64,000 bases of DNA, taken from Nocardioides ginsengisegetis. Its GTDB lineage: Bacteria > Actinomycetota > Actinomycetes > Propionibacteriales > Nocardioidaceae. The number at the start of each line of letters is the position of its first letter. Within the stretch, counting starts at the first letter, position 1. The notes under the pieces were generated by a model. The model ran no database searches. It saw nothing but the letters and a program-made list of their open reading frames with translations, and was not told the origin of the DNA. This document shows positions 53,974 through 61,001 of the stretch, piece after piece. The position numbers and the translations under genes are program-made. The stretch is taken from positions 2,403,001-2,467,000 of the forward strand of contig NZ_JACGXA010000001.1 in assembly GCF_014138045.1 (NCBI RefSeq), in the 5' to 3' direction.

Positions 53974-55124
53974 CAGGAGACGGAGACCGAGGCGGAGGCG
54001 CCGTCGACGGCCTCCATGCCTTCGGCGATCCGCATGGCCTCCTCGATGAGGGTCTCCACGATCTGCGACTCGGGGACGGTCTTGATGACCTCGCCCTTGA
54101 CGAAGATCTGGCCCTTGCCGTTGCCGGAGGCGACGCCGAGGTCGGCCTCGCGGGCCTCCCCCGGGCCGTTGACGACGCAGCCCATGACCGCGACGCGGAG
54201 CGGCACCTCGAGGCCGTCGAGACCCGCGGTGACCTCCTCGGCCAGCTTGTAGACGTCGACCTGGGCACGGCCGCAGGACGGGCAGGAGACGATCTCGAGG
54301 CGACGCGGCTTGAGGTTGAGCGACTCCAGGATCTGGAGACCGACCTTGACCTCCTCGACCGGCGGCGCGGACAGCGAGACGCGGATGGTGTCGCCGATGC
54401 CCTGGCTGAGCAGATGGCCGAAGGCCACCGAGGACTTGATGGTGCCCTGGAACGCCGGGCCGGCCTCGGTCACGCCGAGGTGGAGCGGCCAGTCGCCGGC
54501 CGCGGCGAGCAGCTCGTAGGCGCGGACCATGACGACCGGGTCGTTGTGCTTGACCGAGATCTTGAAGTCGTGGAAGTCGTGCTCCTCGAAGAGGCTGGCC
54601 TCCCAGACCGCCGACTCGACGAGCGCCTCGGGCGTCGCCTTGCCGTACTTGTCGAGGATCCGCTTGTCGAGGGAGCCCGCGTTGACGCCGATCCGGATGG
54701 AGGTGCCGCGGTCCTTGGCGGCCCGCGCGATCTCCTTGACCTGGTCGTCGAACTTGCGGATGTTGCCCGGGTTGACCCGGACCGCTGCGCAGCCGGCGTC
54801 GATGGCCGCGAAGACGTACTTCGGCTGGAAGTGGATGTCGGCGATGACCGGGATCTGGGAGTGCTGGGCGATCTCGGCGAGCGCGTCGGCGTCGTCCTGG
54901 CTCGGGCAGGCCACGCGCACGATGTCGCAGCCGGTCGCGGTGAGCTCGGCGATCTGCTGGAGCGTGGCGTTGACGTCGGAGGTGAGCGTGGTCGTCATCG
55001 ACTGCACGCTGATCGGCGACTCGCTGCCGACCCCGACACTCCCGACCTTGATCTGGCGGGTCTTGCGGCGGGGGGCGAGCACGGGCGGCGGGGCCGACGG
55101 CATGCCCAGGCTGACTTCGGTCAT
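53973..55124 (-). CDS. ispG: 4-hydroxy-3-methylbut-2-en-1-yl diphosphate synthase
   Basis: The penultimate enzyme of the MEP isoprenoid pathway, a 4Fe-4S protein of 383 aa. The TIM-barrel segment [15 protein letters not shown] and the cluster region [20 protein letters not shown] and [16 protein letters not shown] are clear. The ATG at 55124 has TAACCT (reverse complement of 55131-55136) 6 bases upstream, so it is leaderless and not only dependent on the M50 gene upstream. Its stop is followed by repeat copy C. Confidence 0.97.
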   Translation of the reverse strand: MTEVSLGMPSAPPPVLAPRRKTRQIKVGSVGVGSESPISVQSMTTTLTSDVNATLQQIAELTATGCDIVRVACPSQDDADALAEIAQHSQIPVIADIHFQPKYVFAAIDAGCAAVRVNPGNIRKFDDQVKEIARAAKDRGTSIRIGVNAGSLDKRILDKYGKATPEALVESAVWEASLFEEHDFHDFKISVKHNDPVVMVRAYELLAAAGDWPLHLGVTEAGPAFQGTIKSSVAFGHLLSQGIGDTIRVSLSAPPVEEVKVGLQILESLNLKPRRLEIVSCPSCGRAQVDVYKLAEEVTAGLDGLEVPLRVAVMGCVVNGPGEAREADLGVASGNGKGQIFVKGEVIKTVPESQIVETLIEEAMRIAEGMEAVDGASASVSVS

Positions 55125-55146
55125 GCGTTCAGGTTACTGGCGCGGG

Positions 55147-56454
55147 TCACGAGTAGAGGTGGACGGGTACGACGAGGTCGCCGACGATCAGGACCACACC
55201 CATGACGAGCAGCGCGCTGGCCACGACGTAGGCGATCGGCAACAGCTTGGCGACGTCGACGTAGCCGGGGTCGGGGCGCCCGCGCAGTCGGGCGAAGGCC
55301 CTGCGGGCCGCCTCCCACAGGGCGCCCGCGATGTGGCCGCCGTCGAGCGGGAGCAGCGGGATGAAGTTGAACATCCCGATGAAGAAGTTGAAGCCCGCGA
55401 TCAGCATCAGCAGGAAGACGGCCTTGTCGGCCAGCGGGAAGGCCGCCTGGGAGACCGTCTCCCCCGCGAGCCGGCCGCCGCCGACGATGCTGACGGGGCC
55501 CTGCGGGTCGCGCGGCTCCGCGCCCACGATCGCCTTGGCGACGCCGAAGACCTTGACCGGGAGCGACCCGAGCGCGACGACCGTCTGCTTGGTCATCGTG
55601 CCCATCTGCTCGACGGTGTAGAGGGGGCCGCCGGTGCCGAGAGCGGCGTGCGGGGTGAAGCCGAGGAAGCCGACCTGGATCTTGGTGTCGTCGGTCTCCG
55701 AGGTCGGGCGCAGCGCCACGGTGGTGTTGGTGGTGAGCACCTGCTCGGCGCCGTCGCGCAGCACCGTGATCTTCGCGGCGCCGTCGTCGTTGGCACGGAT
55801 CAGCGACTGCAGCTGCTTCCAGCCGGTGATCTCGGTGCCGTTGAAGGCGGTGATCCGGTCGCCGACCTGCAGGCCCGCCAGCTTCGCCGGGCTGACGGGG
55901 TCGGAGGCCGTGCAGACGCGGCCGTCCTCGTCGGCGGGCACGACGCACGCCTCGACGTGGTCGACGACCGGGCTGATCCGGACGTCGCCGGGGTTGCCGT
56001 AGGTGCCGAAGACGACCAGGAAGATGCCGAAGGCGATCAGGATGTTGACCGTCGGGCCGCCGGCCATCACGACGACCTTCTTCCACCACGACATCTTGTA
56101 GAAGAGGCGGTCCTCGTCGCCGGGCTGGACGTGCTCGGCCTCGGCCGCCCGCGCGTCGGAGATCAGCTGGGTGAACAGGCCGGTGCTGCTCTCGCGCAGC
56201 CGGTCGGTGCCCTTCTGGGGCGGCAGCATCCCGACGATCTTGACGTAGCCGCCGAGCGGGACCCCCTTGACGCCGTACTCGGTCTCGCCGACCCGCTTGC
56301 TCCACACGGTGGGCCCGAAGCCGATGAAGTACTGGGTGACCTTCCCGCCGAACTTCTTCGCCGGGATCATGTGGCCGAGCTCGTGGAGGCCGATCGAGGC
56401 CAGGATGGCGACGATGAAGATCACCACGCCGAGCGTGTAGTACAGGGCGGTCAT
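55147..56454 (-). CDS. M50 site-2 protease (RseP/Rip1-like)
   Basis: An intramembrane zinc protease that cleaves membrane proteins such as anti-sigma factors. It is 435 aa. The zinc motif is HELGH in [19 protein letters not shown] near residue 24, and the second site is [14 protein letters not shown] near 375. A PDZ domain ([20 protein letters not shown]) lies between. About four membrane helices are seen. Its ATG overlaps the dxr stop by 4 bases. Order dxr-protease-ispG is the actinobacterial standard. Confidence 0.95.
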   Translation of the reverse strand: MTALYYTLGVVIFIVAILASIGLHELGHMIPAKKFGGKVTQYFIGFGPTVWSKRVGETEYGVKGVPLGGYVKIVGMLPPQKGTDRLRESSTGLFTQLISDARAAEAEHVQPGDEDRLFYKMSWWKKVVVMAGGPTVNILIAFGIFLVVFGTYGNPGDVRISPVVDHVEACVVPADEDGRVCTASDPVSPAKLAGLQVGDRITAFNGTEITGWKQLQSLIRANDDGAAKITVLRDGAEQVLTTNTTVALRPTSETDDTKIQVGFLGFTPHAALGTGGPLYTVEQMGTMTKQTVVALGSLPVKVFGVAKAIVGAEPRDPQGPVSIVGGGRLAGETVSQAAFPLADKAVFLLMLIAGFNFFIGMFNFIPLLPLDGGHIAGALWEAARRAFARLRGRPDPGYVDVAKLLPIAYVVASALLVMGVVLIVGDLVVPVHLYS

Positions 56455-57551
56455 CCGGTTCCTTCGAGTCCTTCGATCGTGGCCGCGGCGGCGTCACGGG
56501 CCCACGCGTCGGCGGCCAGAACGTCGTCGACGGTGAGGTGCTCCTTCGAGGGTACGTCGTGCTCCGCGAGCACGGCGCCAACTGTCGGAACGATGTCGTT
56601 GAAGGCGAGCCGGCCGGCGCGGAAGGCCTCGACGCAGACCTCGTTGGCGGCGTTGTAGACGGCAGGCGCGGTGGCCCCTGCCTCGCCCGCGCGCCGGGCC
56701 AGGGCGACGGCGGGGAACGCCTCGTCGTCGAGGGGGAAGAACTCCCAGGTCTCGGGTCGGGTCCAGTCGACCGAGGGGGCCGCGTCGGGCACCCGGTCGG
56801 GCCAGTTCAGGCCGAGCGCGATCGGGATGAGCATCGTCGGCGGGCTGGCCTGCACGAGCGTCGAGCCGTCGACGAACTCCACCATCGAGTGGACGACGCT
56901 GGTGGGGTGGACGACGACCTCGATCCGGTCGAAGGGGATGTCGAAGAGCAGGTGCGCCTCGATCACCTCGAGCCCCTTGTTGACCAGGGTCGCGGAGTTG
57001 ATGGTGATGACCGGGCCCATGTCCCAGGTCGGGTGGTTCATGGCCTGCTCGGGGGTCACGTCGGCCAGCTCCGCACGGGTGCGGCCGCGGAACGGGCCGC
57101 CGCTCGCGGTGAGCACGAGCCGGCGTACCTCCTCGGCGGTGCCCCCGCGCAGGCACTGGGCCAGCGCGCTGTGCTCGGAGTCGACCGGCACGATCTGCCC
57201 CGGGGCCGCCCGCTCGAGGACCAGCGGGCCGCCCATGATCAGCGACTCCTTGTTGGCCAGGGCGAGGACGTTGCCGGCGTCGAGGGCGGCCAGCGTCGGG
57301 CGGAGGCCGACCGCGCCGGTGATGCCGTTGAGCACGACGTCGCACGACCGGGACGCGGCCTCGATGCTGGCCTCCTCCCCCAGCCCGCTGTACGCCGGCG
57401 CGAACTCGGCGACCTGCTGCTCGAAAAGGTCGGGGTTGGACCCGCCGGCGGTCAGGGCCACCACCCGGAAGCGGTCCGGGTTGGCGCGCACGAGGTCGAG
57501 GGCCTGGGTGCCGATGGACCCGGTGGATCCGAGGATGGCGACGTCTCTCAC
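56451..57551 (-). CDS. dxr: 1-deoxy-D-xylulose 5-phosphate reductoisomerase
   Basis: The second enzyme of the MEP pathway; makes 2-C-methylerythritol 4-phosphate with NADPH. It is 366 aa. The nucleotide loop is [18 protein letters not shown]; catalytic and metal segments are [27 protein letters not shown] and [16 protein letters not shown]. The GTG at 57551 has GGAGG 8 bases upstream, but that ribosome site lies in a hairpin stem. A tiny ATG-CCC-GGG-TGA reading frame overlaps the start. Confidence 0.96.
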   Translation of the reverse strand: MRDVAILGSTGSIGTQALDLVRANPDRFRVVALTAGGSNPDLFEQQVAEFAPAYSGLGEEASIEAASRSCDVVLNGITGAVGLRPTLAALDAGNVLALANKESLIMGGPLVLERAAPGQIVPVDSEHSALAQCLRGGTAEEVRRLVLTASGGPFRGRTRAELADVTPEQAMNHPTWDMGPVITINSATLVNKGLEVIEAHLLFDIPFDRIEVVVHPTSVVHSMVEFVDGSTLVQASPPTMLIPIALGLNWPDRVPDAAPSVDWTRPETWEFFPLDDEAFPAVALARRAGEAGATAPAVYNAANEVCVEAFRAGRLAFNDIVPTVGAVLAEHDVPSKEHLTVDDVLAADAWARDAAAATIEGLEGTG

Positions 57552-57558
57552 CCGGGCA

Positions 57559-57582
57559 TCCTCCCAGCAGGGCGTGGGAGGA
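57559..57582 (-). promoter_or_regulatory. hairpin covering the dxr ribosome-binding site
   Basis: TCCTCCCA (57559-57566) and TGGGAGGA (57575-57582) are exact complements with an 8-base loop. The flanking CCGGG (57552-57556) and CCCGG (57585-57589) can extend the stem. On the minus strand the GGGAGGA at 57559-57565 is the dxr ribosome site. It may be a terminator for the upstream secreted gene, a translational brake on dxr, or both. Confidence 0.55.
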
Positions 57583-57599
57583 GTCCCGGACGGGGCGGC

Positions 57600-58124
57600 T
57601 CAGGAGCAGGACTCCTGCGACCGGTCCACGGTCACGGTCCCGTTGGCGTTGACGGTCGTCTTGCCGGACAGCGTGATCAGCAGGCTCGACCCGTCGGTGC
57701 CGGTCATCGGGACCCGGAGCCGGAACTGCATGACCCGCACGGAGTCGTCGTCGAGGTCGGTCACGACACCGTCGGCCTTCTCCCGGTAGGTGCCGGTGTA
57801 CGTCGGCCGCGTGGGGTCGTCGGGCGTGAGCTGGATCCAGCCGTCGACCACACCGTTGATGTGGATCTCCCCCGGGACCTGGCCGCCGGGAGCCCGCACG
57901 ACGTCGAAGCCCCCGTGCCGGATCTCGTGGAAGGTCGTCGCCCACGGGCCGCACGCGTTCTCCTGGGCGGACCAGTGCTCGGTGCCGTCGAACTCCTCGG
58001 GGACGTAGACGTGCTGCGCCCTGCCGGCCTGGGCCGAGGCGAGAGCCAGCCCCGGCGCCAGCGCGGCGACGAGGACGCCAGCCGCGAGGGCGGCGGCGGG
58101 ACGGAGGGTGGTGTGGTGTCGCAT
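57600..58124 (-). CDS. secreted hypothetical protein
   Basis: A 174-aa exported protein of unknown family. The Sec signal is MRHHTTLRPAAALAAGVLVA with likely cleavage after LALASAQA. The mature part looks like a single beta-sandwich: alternating strands VDGWIQLTPDDPTRPTYTGT, RVMQFRLRVPMTGTDGSSLL and KTTVNANGTVTVDRSQESCS. Two cysteines could form one disulfide. The ATG at 58124 is the only start that gives a signal peptide. Confidence 0.75.
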   Translation of the reverse strand: MRHHTTLRPAAALAAGVLVAALAPGLALASAQAGRAQHVYVPEEFDGTEHWSAQENACGPWATTFHEIRHGGFDVVRAPGGQVPGEIHINGVVDGWIQLTPDDPTRPTYTGTYREKADGVVTDLDDDSVRVMQFRLRVPMTGTDGSSLLITLSGKTTVNANGTVTVDRSQESCS

Positions 58125-58295
58125 CAGGGTCTCGATTCGCCAGGGCCGGTTGGTCCGGCCGGGTGCCGGCACTGCACCACTCCGCGGGGACTGGGCGCAT
58201 CGGTCCGCAGACCCGGTCGACCCGGGAGCATGTCCCGGCCCGACCGGGACGGCTGCCCCTCGTCGCAGGCCTGCACCCGGGTCCACACTTCTCGC
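58125..58295. other. non-coding gap between divergent genes
   Basis: The gap separates the secreted-protein gene from the histidine kinase gene. A GGCCGG/CCGGCC hairpin with a TTGGT loop lies at 58144-58160. CACACT 6 bases before the kinase ATG is a weak -10 candidate. No gene or clear operator is seen. Confidence 0.35.
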
Positions 58296-60305
58296 ATGGC
58301 CACTGCCCCACCGGCGGTGATTCGGGACCGTCGGCTCGCCCTCCTCGGGTGGCTGTTGGCCGCCCTCGCGCTGGCCCTGATGGCCAGCGTCCCGCTGTCG
58401 GTCTCGGGCGGCGTCAACGAGCGGCCCGGGGTCCGGGCCGGCTACCCGGTCTCCGAGTGGCTCGCACACACGGTGATCGTGGCGGTCCTCGTGGGCTCCG
58501 GCGCGTGGCTCACCCAGCTCCGGCCGCGCAACGCGATCGGGTGGATCCTGCTGGCGAGCGGCGTTCTGCAAGGCATCCAGACGGGCTTCGACGCCTACGG
58601 GATCCGGGCCGTGACCGACCCCGACCGGTCCCTCCCCCTGGCGCGCACGATCGCGTGGATCGCCCAGTGGACGTGGATCCCGGCGTTGCTGGTGATCGTG
58701 ACGATCCTGCCCATCGTCTACCCGACCGGGCGCCCGAGCTCGCGCTTCTGGCACCGGCACCTGCAGGTCACCGTCGTCGGGCTCGTCTTCCTCGTGTCGG
58801 CCGCCGCGCTGGCCTTCGGGGCCGGCAACGACTCGGTGACGGACGCACCCGAGGCGTTCCACGCGCCCCTCTGGCTGGTCGTCCCGCTGGCCGCGGTCGG
58901 CATCGCCGTGACCGCAGCGGCGACGGCCGTCACGCTGGTCGGCACCGTCGTGCGGACCTTCCGGGCGACCAGCCCCGAGCGTCAGCAGCTGGCCATGCTG
59001 GTCGGCATCGTGACCCTGATGGTCCCCACGGCCTTCCTGTCCCAGCCGGTCTTCGGCTTCGTCTACGCAGCGGTCCCGGTCGCGGTGACGGTCGGCGTGC
59101 TCCGCTACAACCTGCTCGGGATCGAGGTCGTGGTCCGCCGGACCCTGCTCTACGTGCCGCTGACGCTGCTGGTGGCGCTGGTGGTCGGCCTCACCACCGC
59201 CACCCTGGCCCGGCTGGTGCCGGACGGACCGCTCCCACTCGTCGTCGCGTCGGCGCTCGTGGCCGTGCTGATCTTCCCGGTCTCCGGGCTGCTGCGGCGG
59301 ACGGTGGACCGCCTGGTCCTCGGCGAGCGCGCCGATCCCCTGGAGCAGGTCGCCGGTGTCGGCGCCGGCGTGAGCGAGCCCATGGACGACCCCGTGACGT
59401 CGATGCTGACGGCGGTCGCTGCCGCGACGGGAGCGACGTACGCCGCCGTGTTGGACGATGGCGGCACCCCGACCGCCGAGCTGGGCGACCGCAGCGGCCA
59501 GCCCCACACGGTGGCGCTGCGCCACGGGCACCACCTCCTGGGCAGCCTGCTGATCGGTCCCCGGCCGGCCGAGCGACGGGTCAGTGGCGCCGATGCCCGG
59601 CTGGTCGACGCCCTCGCCCCGCACCTCGCGATGGTCGTCTGGTCGGTGCGCCTGACCGAGGCGCTCGACGAGGAGCGGGACCGGGTGACCCGGGCGACCC
59701 TCGCGGAACGGGATCGTCTCCGCCGCGACCTCCACGACGGGCTGGGGCCCTCGCTGTCCGGGATCGCCCTGGGCCTGGAGGCGGCGAGCCACGCGCTGGT
59801 CCGGGACCCGGAGGGGGCGGCGGCGATCCTGTCGCGGACCCGGGACGAGGCCGACAGCGCGGTGCGGGAGATCCGCCGCGTCATCGACGGGCTGCGGCCC
59901 CGCGTGCTGGACGAGCGCGGCCTGACGGGTGCCGTGCGCGAGACCGCTACCGGCCTGGGCCTGGGCCGGCCCGGCGGGATCCGCTTCGCCCTCCACGCGA
60001 CGCCCCTGCCCGACCTGCCGCCCCAGGTCGAGGAGGCGGCGTTCCGGATCGTCGCCGAGGGCCTGACCAACGTCGTGCGCCACTCTGCGGCCCGGCACTG
60101 CACCGTGCTGCTGTCATGCACCGGGAGCTGCCTGGAGCTCGGGATCGAGGACGACGGGACGGGGCTGTCCGGCGGCGGGCGGCGCGGGCACGGGCTGGAC
60201 TCGATGCAGCGTCGCGCGAGCGCCCTCGGCGGGCGGCTCGTGGTGAGCGCCCGAGCCCCGCACGGCACCCACGTCAACGCCGTCATCCCCTGGGGGGCGT
60301 CATGA
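58296..60305 (+). CDS. two-component sensor histidine kinase (NarL-partner type)
   Basis: A 669-aa membrane sensor. About eight hydrophobic helices occupy residues 10-350. A GAF-like segment follows (about 355-455), then the dimerisation/phosphoacceptor box ERDRLRRDLHDGLGPSLSG with the histidine in DLHDGLG. The ATPase domain has the N-box EGLTNVVRHSAARH and the G-boxes IEDDGTGLSGGGRRGHGLDS. The signal is unknown. Its stop overlaps the response-regulator start (ATGA), so the two form a pair. Confidence 0.93.
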   Translation: MATAPPAVIRDRRLALLGWLLAALALALMASVPLSVSGGVNERPGVRAGYPVSEWLAHTVIVAVLVGSGAWLTQLRPRNAIGWILLASGVLQGIQTGFDAYGIRAVTDPDRSLPLARTIAWIAQWTWIPALLVIVTILPIVYPTGRPSSRFWHRHLQVTVVGLVFLVSAAALAFGAGNDSVTDAPEAFHAPLWLVVPLAAVGIAVTAAATAVTLVGTVVRTFRATSPERQQLAMLVGIVTLMVPTAFLSQPVFGFVYAAVPVAVTVGVLRYNLLGIEVVVRRTLLYVPLTLLVALVVGLTTATLARLVPDGPLPLVVASALVAVLIFPVSGLLRRTVDRLVLGERADPLEQVAGVGAGVSEPMDDPVTSMLTAVAAATGATYAAVLDDGGTPTAELGDRSGQPHTVALRHGHHLLGSLLIGPRPAERRVSGADARLVDALAPHLAMVVWSVRLTEALDEERDRVTRATLAERDRLRRDLHDGLGPSLSGIALGLEAASHALVRDPEGAAAILSRTRDEADSAVREIRRVIDGLRPRVLDERGLTGAVRETATGLGLGRPGGIRFALHATPLPDLPPQVEEAAFRIVAEGLTNVVRHSAARHCTVLLSCTGSCLELGIEDDGTGLSGGGRRGHGLDSMQRRASALGGRLVVSARAPHGTHVNAVIPWGAS

Positions 60306-60991
60306 CCGTGAGGGTCGTGGTCGCCGACGACCACCCGATGTACCGCTTCGGCCTCCAGGCGGTCCTCGACCAGTCCGCGGAGGTCGAGGTGGTGGCCGGG
60401 GCCGCCACCGGCCGCGAGCTGATCGAGGCCGTCGCCCTGCACCGACCGGACGTGGTCGTGACCGACCTGTCGATGCCCGACGTCAACGGGGTCGAGGCGA
60501 CCCGGACCATGCTCGCCGAGCAGCCGGGACTGGCCGTCCTGGCACTGACGATGCACGAGGACGACGAGCACGTGCGCGCCGCCCTGGCCGCCGGCGCGCT
60601 GGGATACCTGGTCAAGGGCGCCGACGGGGAGTCCATCGTGCGGGCCGTCCTCGCGGTGGCGGCGGGTGACGCGGTCTACGGCGGACAGGTCGCCCGACGC
60701 CTGACGGCCCTCCTGACCGGGCCGCCGACGCCGGCCGAGTCCCCCTTCCCGGAGTTGACCACGCGCGAGCAGGAGGTGCTGTGCCTCCTCGCGGACGGGT
60801 GCGGCAACCACGAGATCGCCCGCCGGCTGGCGATGAGCGAGAAGACGGTCCGCAACCACGTCTCGCACGTGCTCCTCAAGCTGGGGGTGCCTGACCGCAC
60901 GGCCGCCGCCCTCAAGGCGCGTGACGCGGGCGTCCGGCCGGCCCGAGAGGACGGCGACGAATCGGGCCCGGTGGCGGACACCCGCGGTTAG
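60302..60991 (+). CDS. LuxR/NarL family response regulator
   Basis: A 229-aa DNA-binding partner of the preceding kinase. The receiver domain has the acidic pair in VVVADDHPMYRFG, the phosphoacceptor aspartate in VVVTDLSMPDVNGVEA, and the lysine in GYLVKGADGE. The C-terminal LuxR helix-turn-helix is LTTREQEVLCLLADGCGNHE with MSEKTVRNHVSHVLLKLGV. The targets are unknown. Its TAG stop is part of the -10 box of the next gene. Confidence 0.95.
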   Translation: MTVRVVVADDHPMYRFGLQAVLDQSAEVEVVAGAATGRELIEAVALHRPDVVVTDLSMPDVNGVEATRTMLAEQPGLAVLALTMHEDDEHVRAALAAGALGYLVKGADGESIVRAVLAVAAGDAVYGGQVARRLTALLTGPPTPAESPFPELTTREQEVLCLLADGCGNHEIARRLAMSEKTVRNHVSHVLLKLGVPDRTAAALKARDAGVRPAREDGDESGPVADTRG

Positions 60992-60994
60992 GCT
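60989..60994 (+). promoter_or_regulatory. -10 box overlapping a stop codon
   Basis: TAGGCT at 60989-60994 begins with the TAG stop of the response-regulator gene and lies 7 bases before ATG 61002. It fits the leaderless -10 pattern, so the cyclase gene can be expressed separately from the two-component operon. Confidence 0.6.
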
Positions 60995-61001
60995 CGCGAC
61001 C

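Noticed and set aside
56538..58295. In-frame extension of the histidine kinase by 586 codons upstream
   Set aside because: The extension is antisense to dxr and the secreted-protein gene and carries no kinase-related sequence. The ATG at 58296 begins the first membrane helix.
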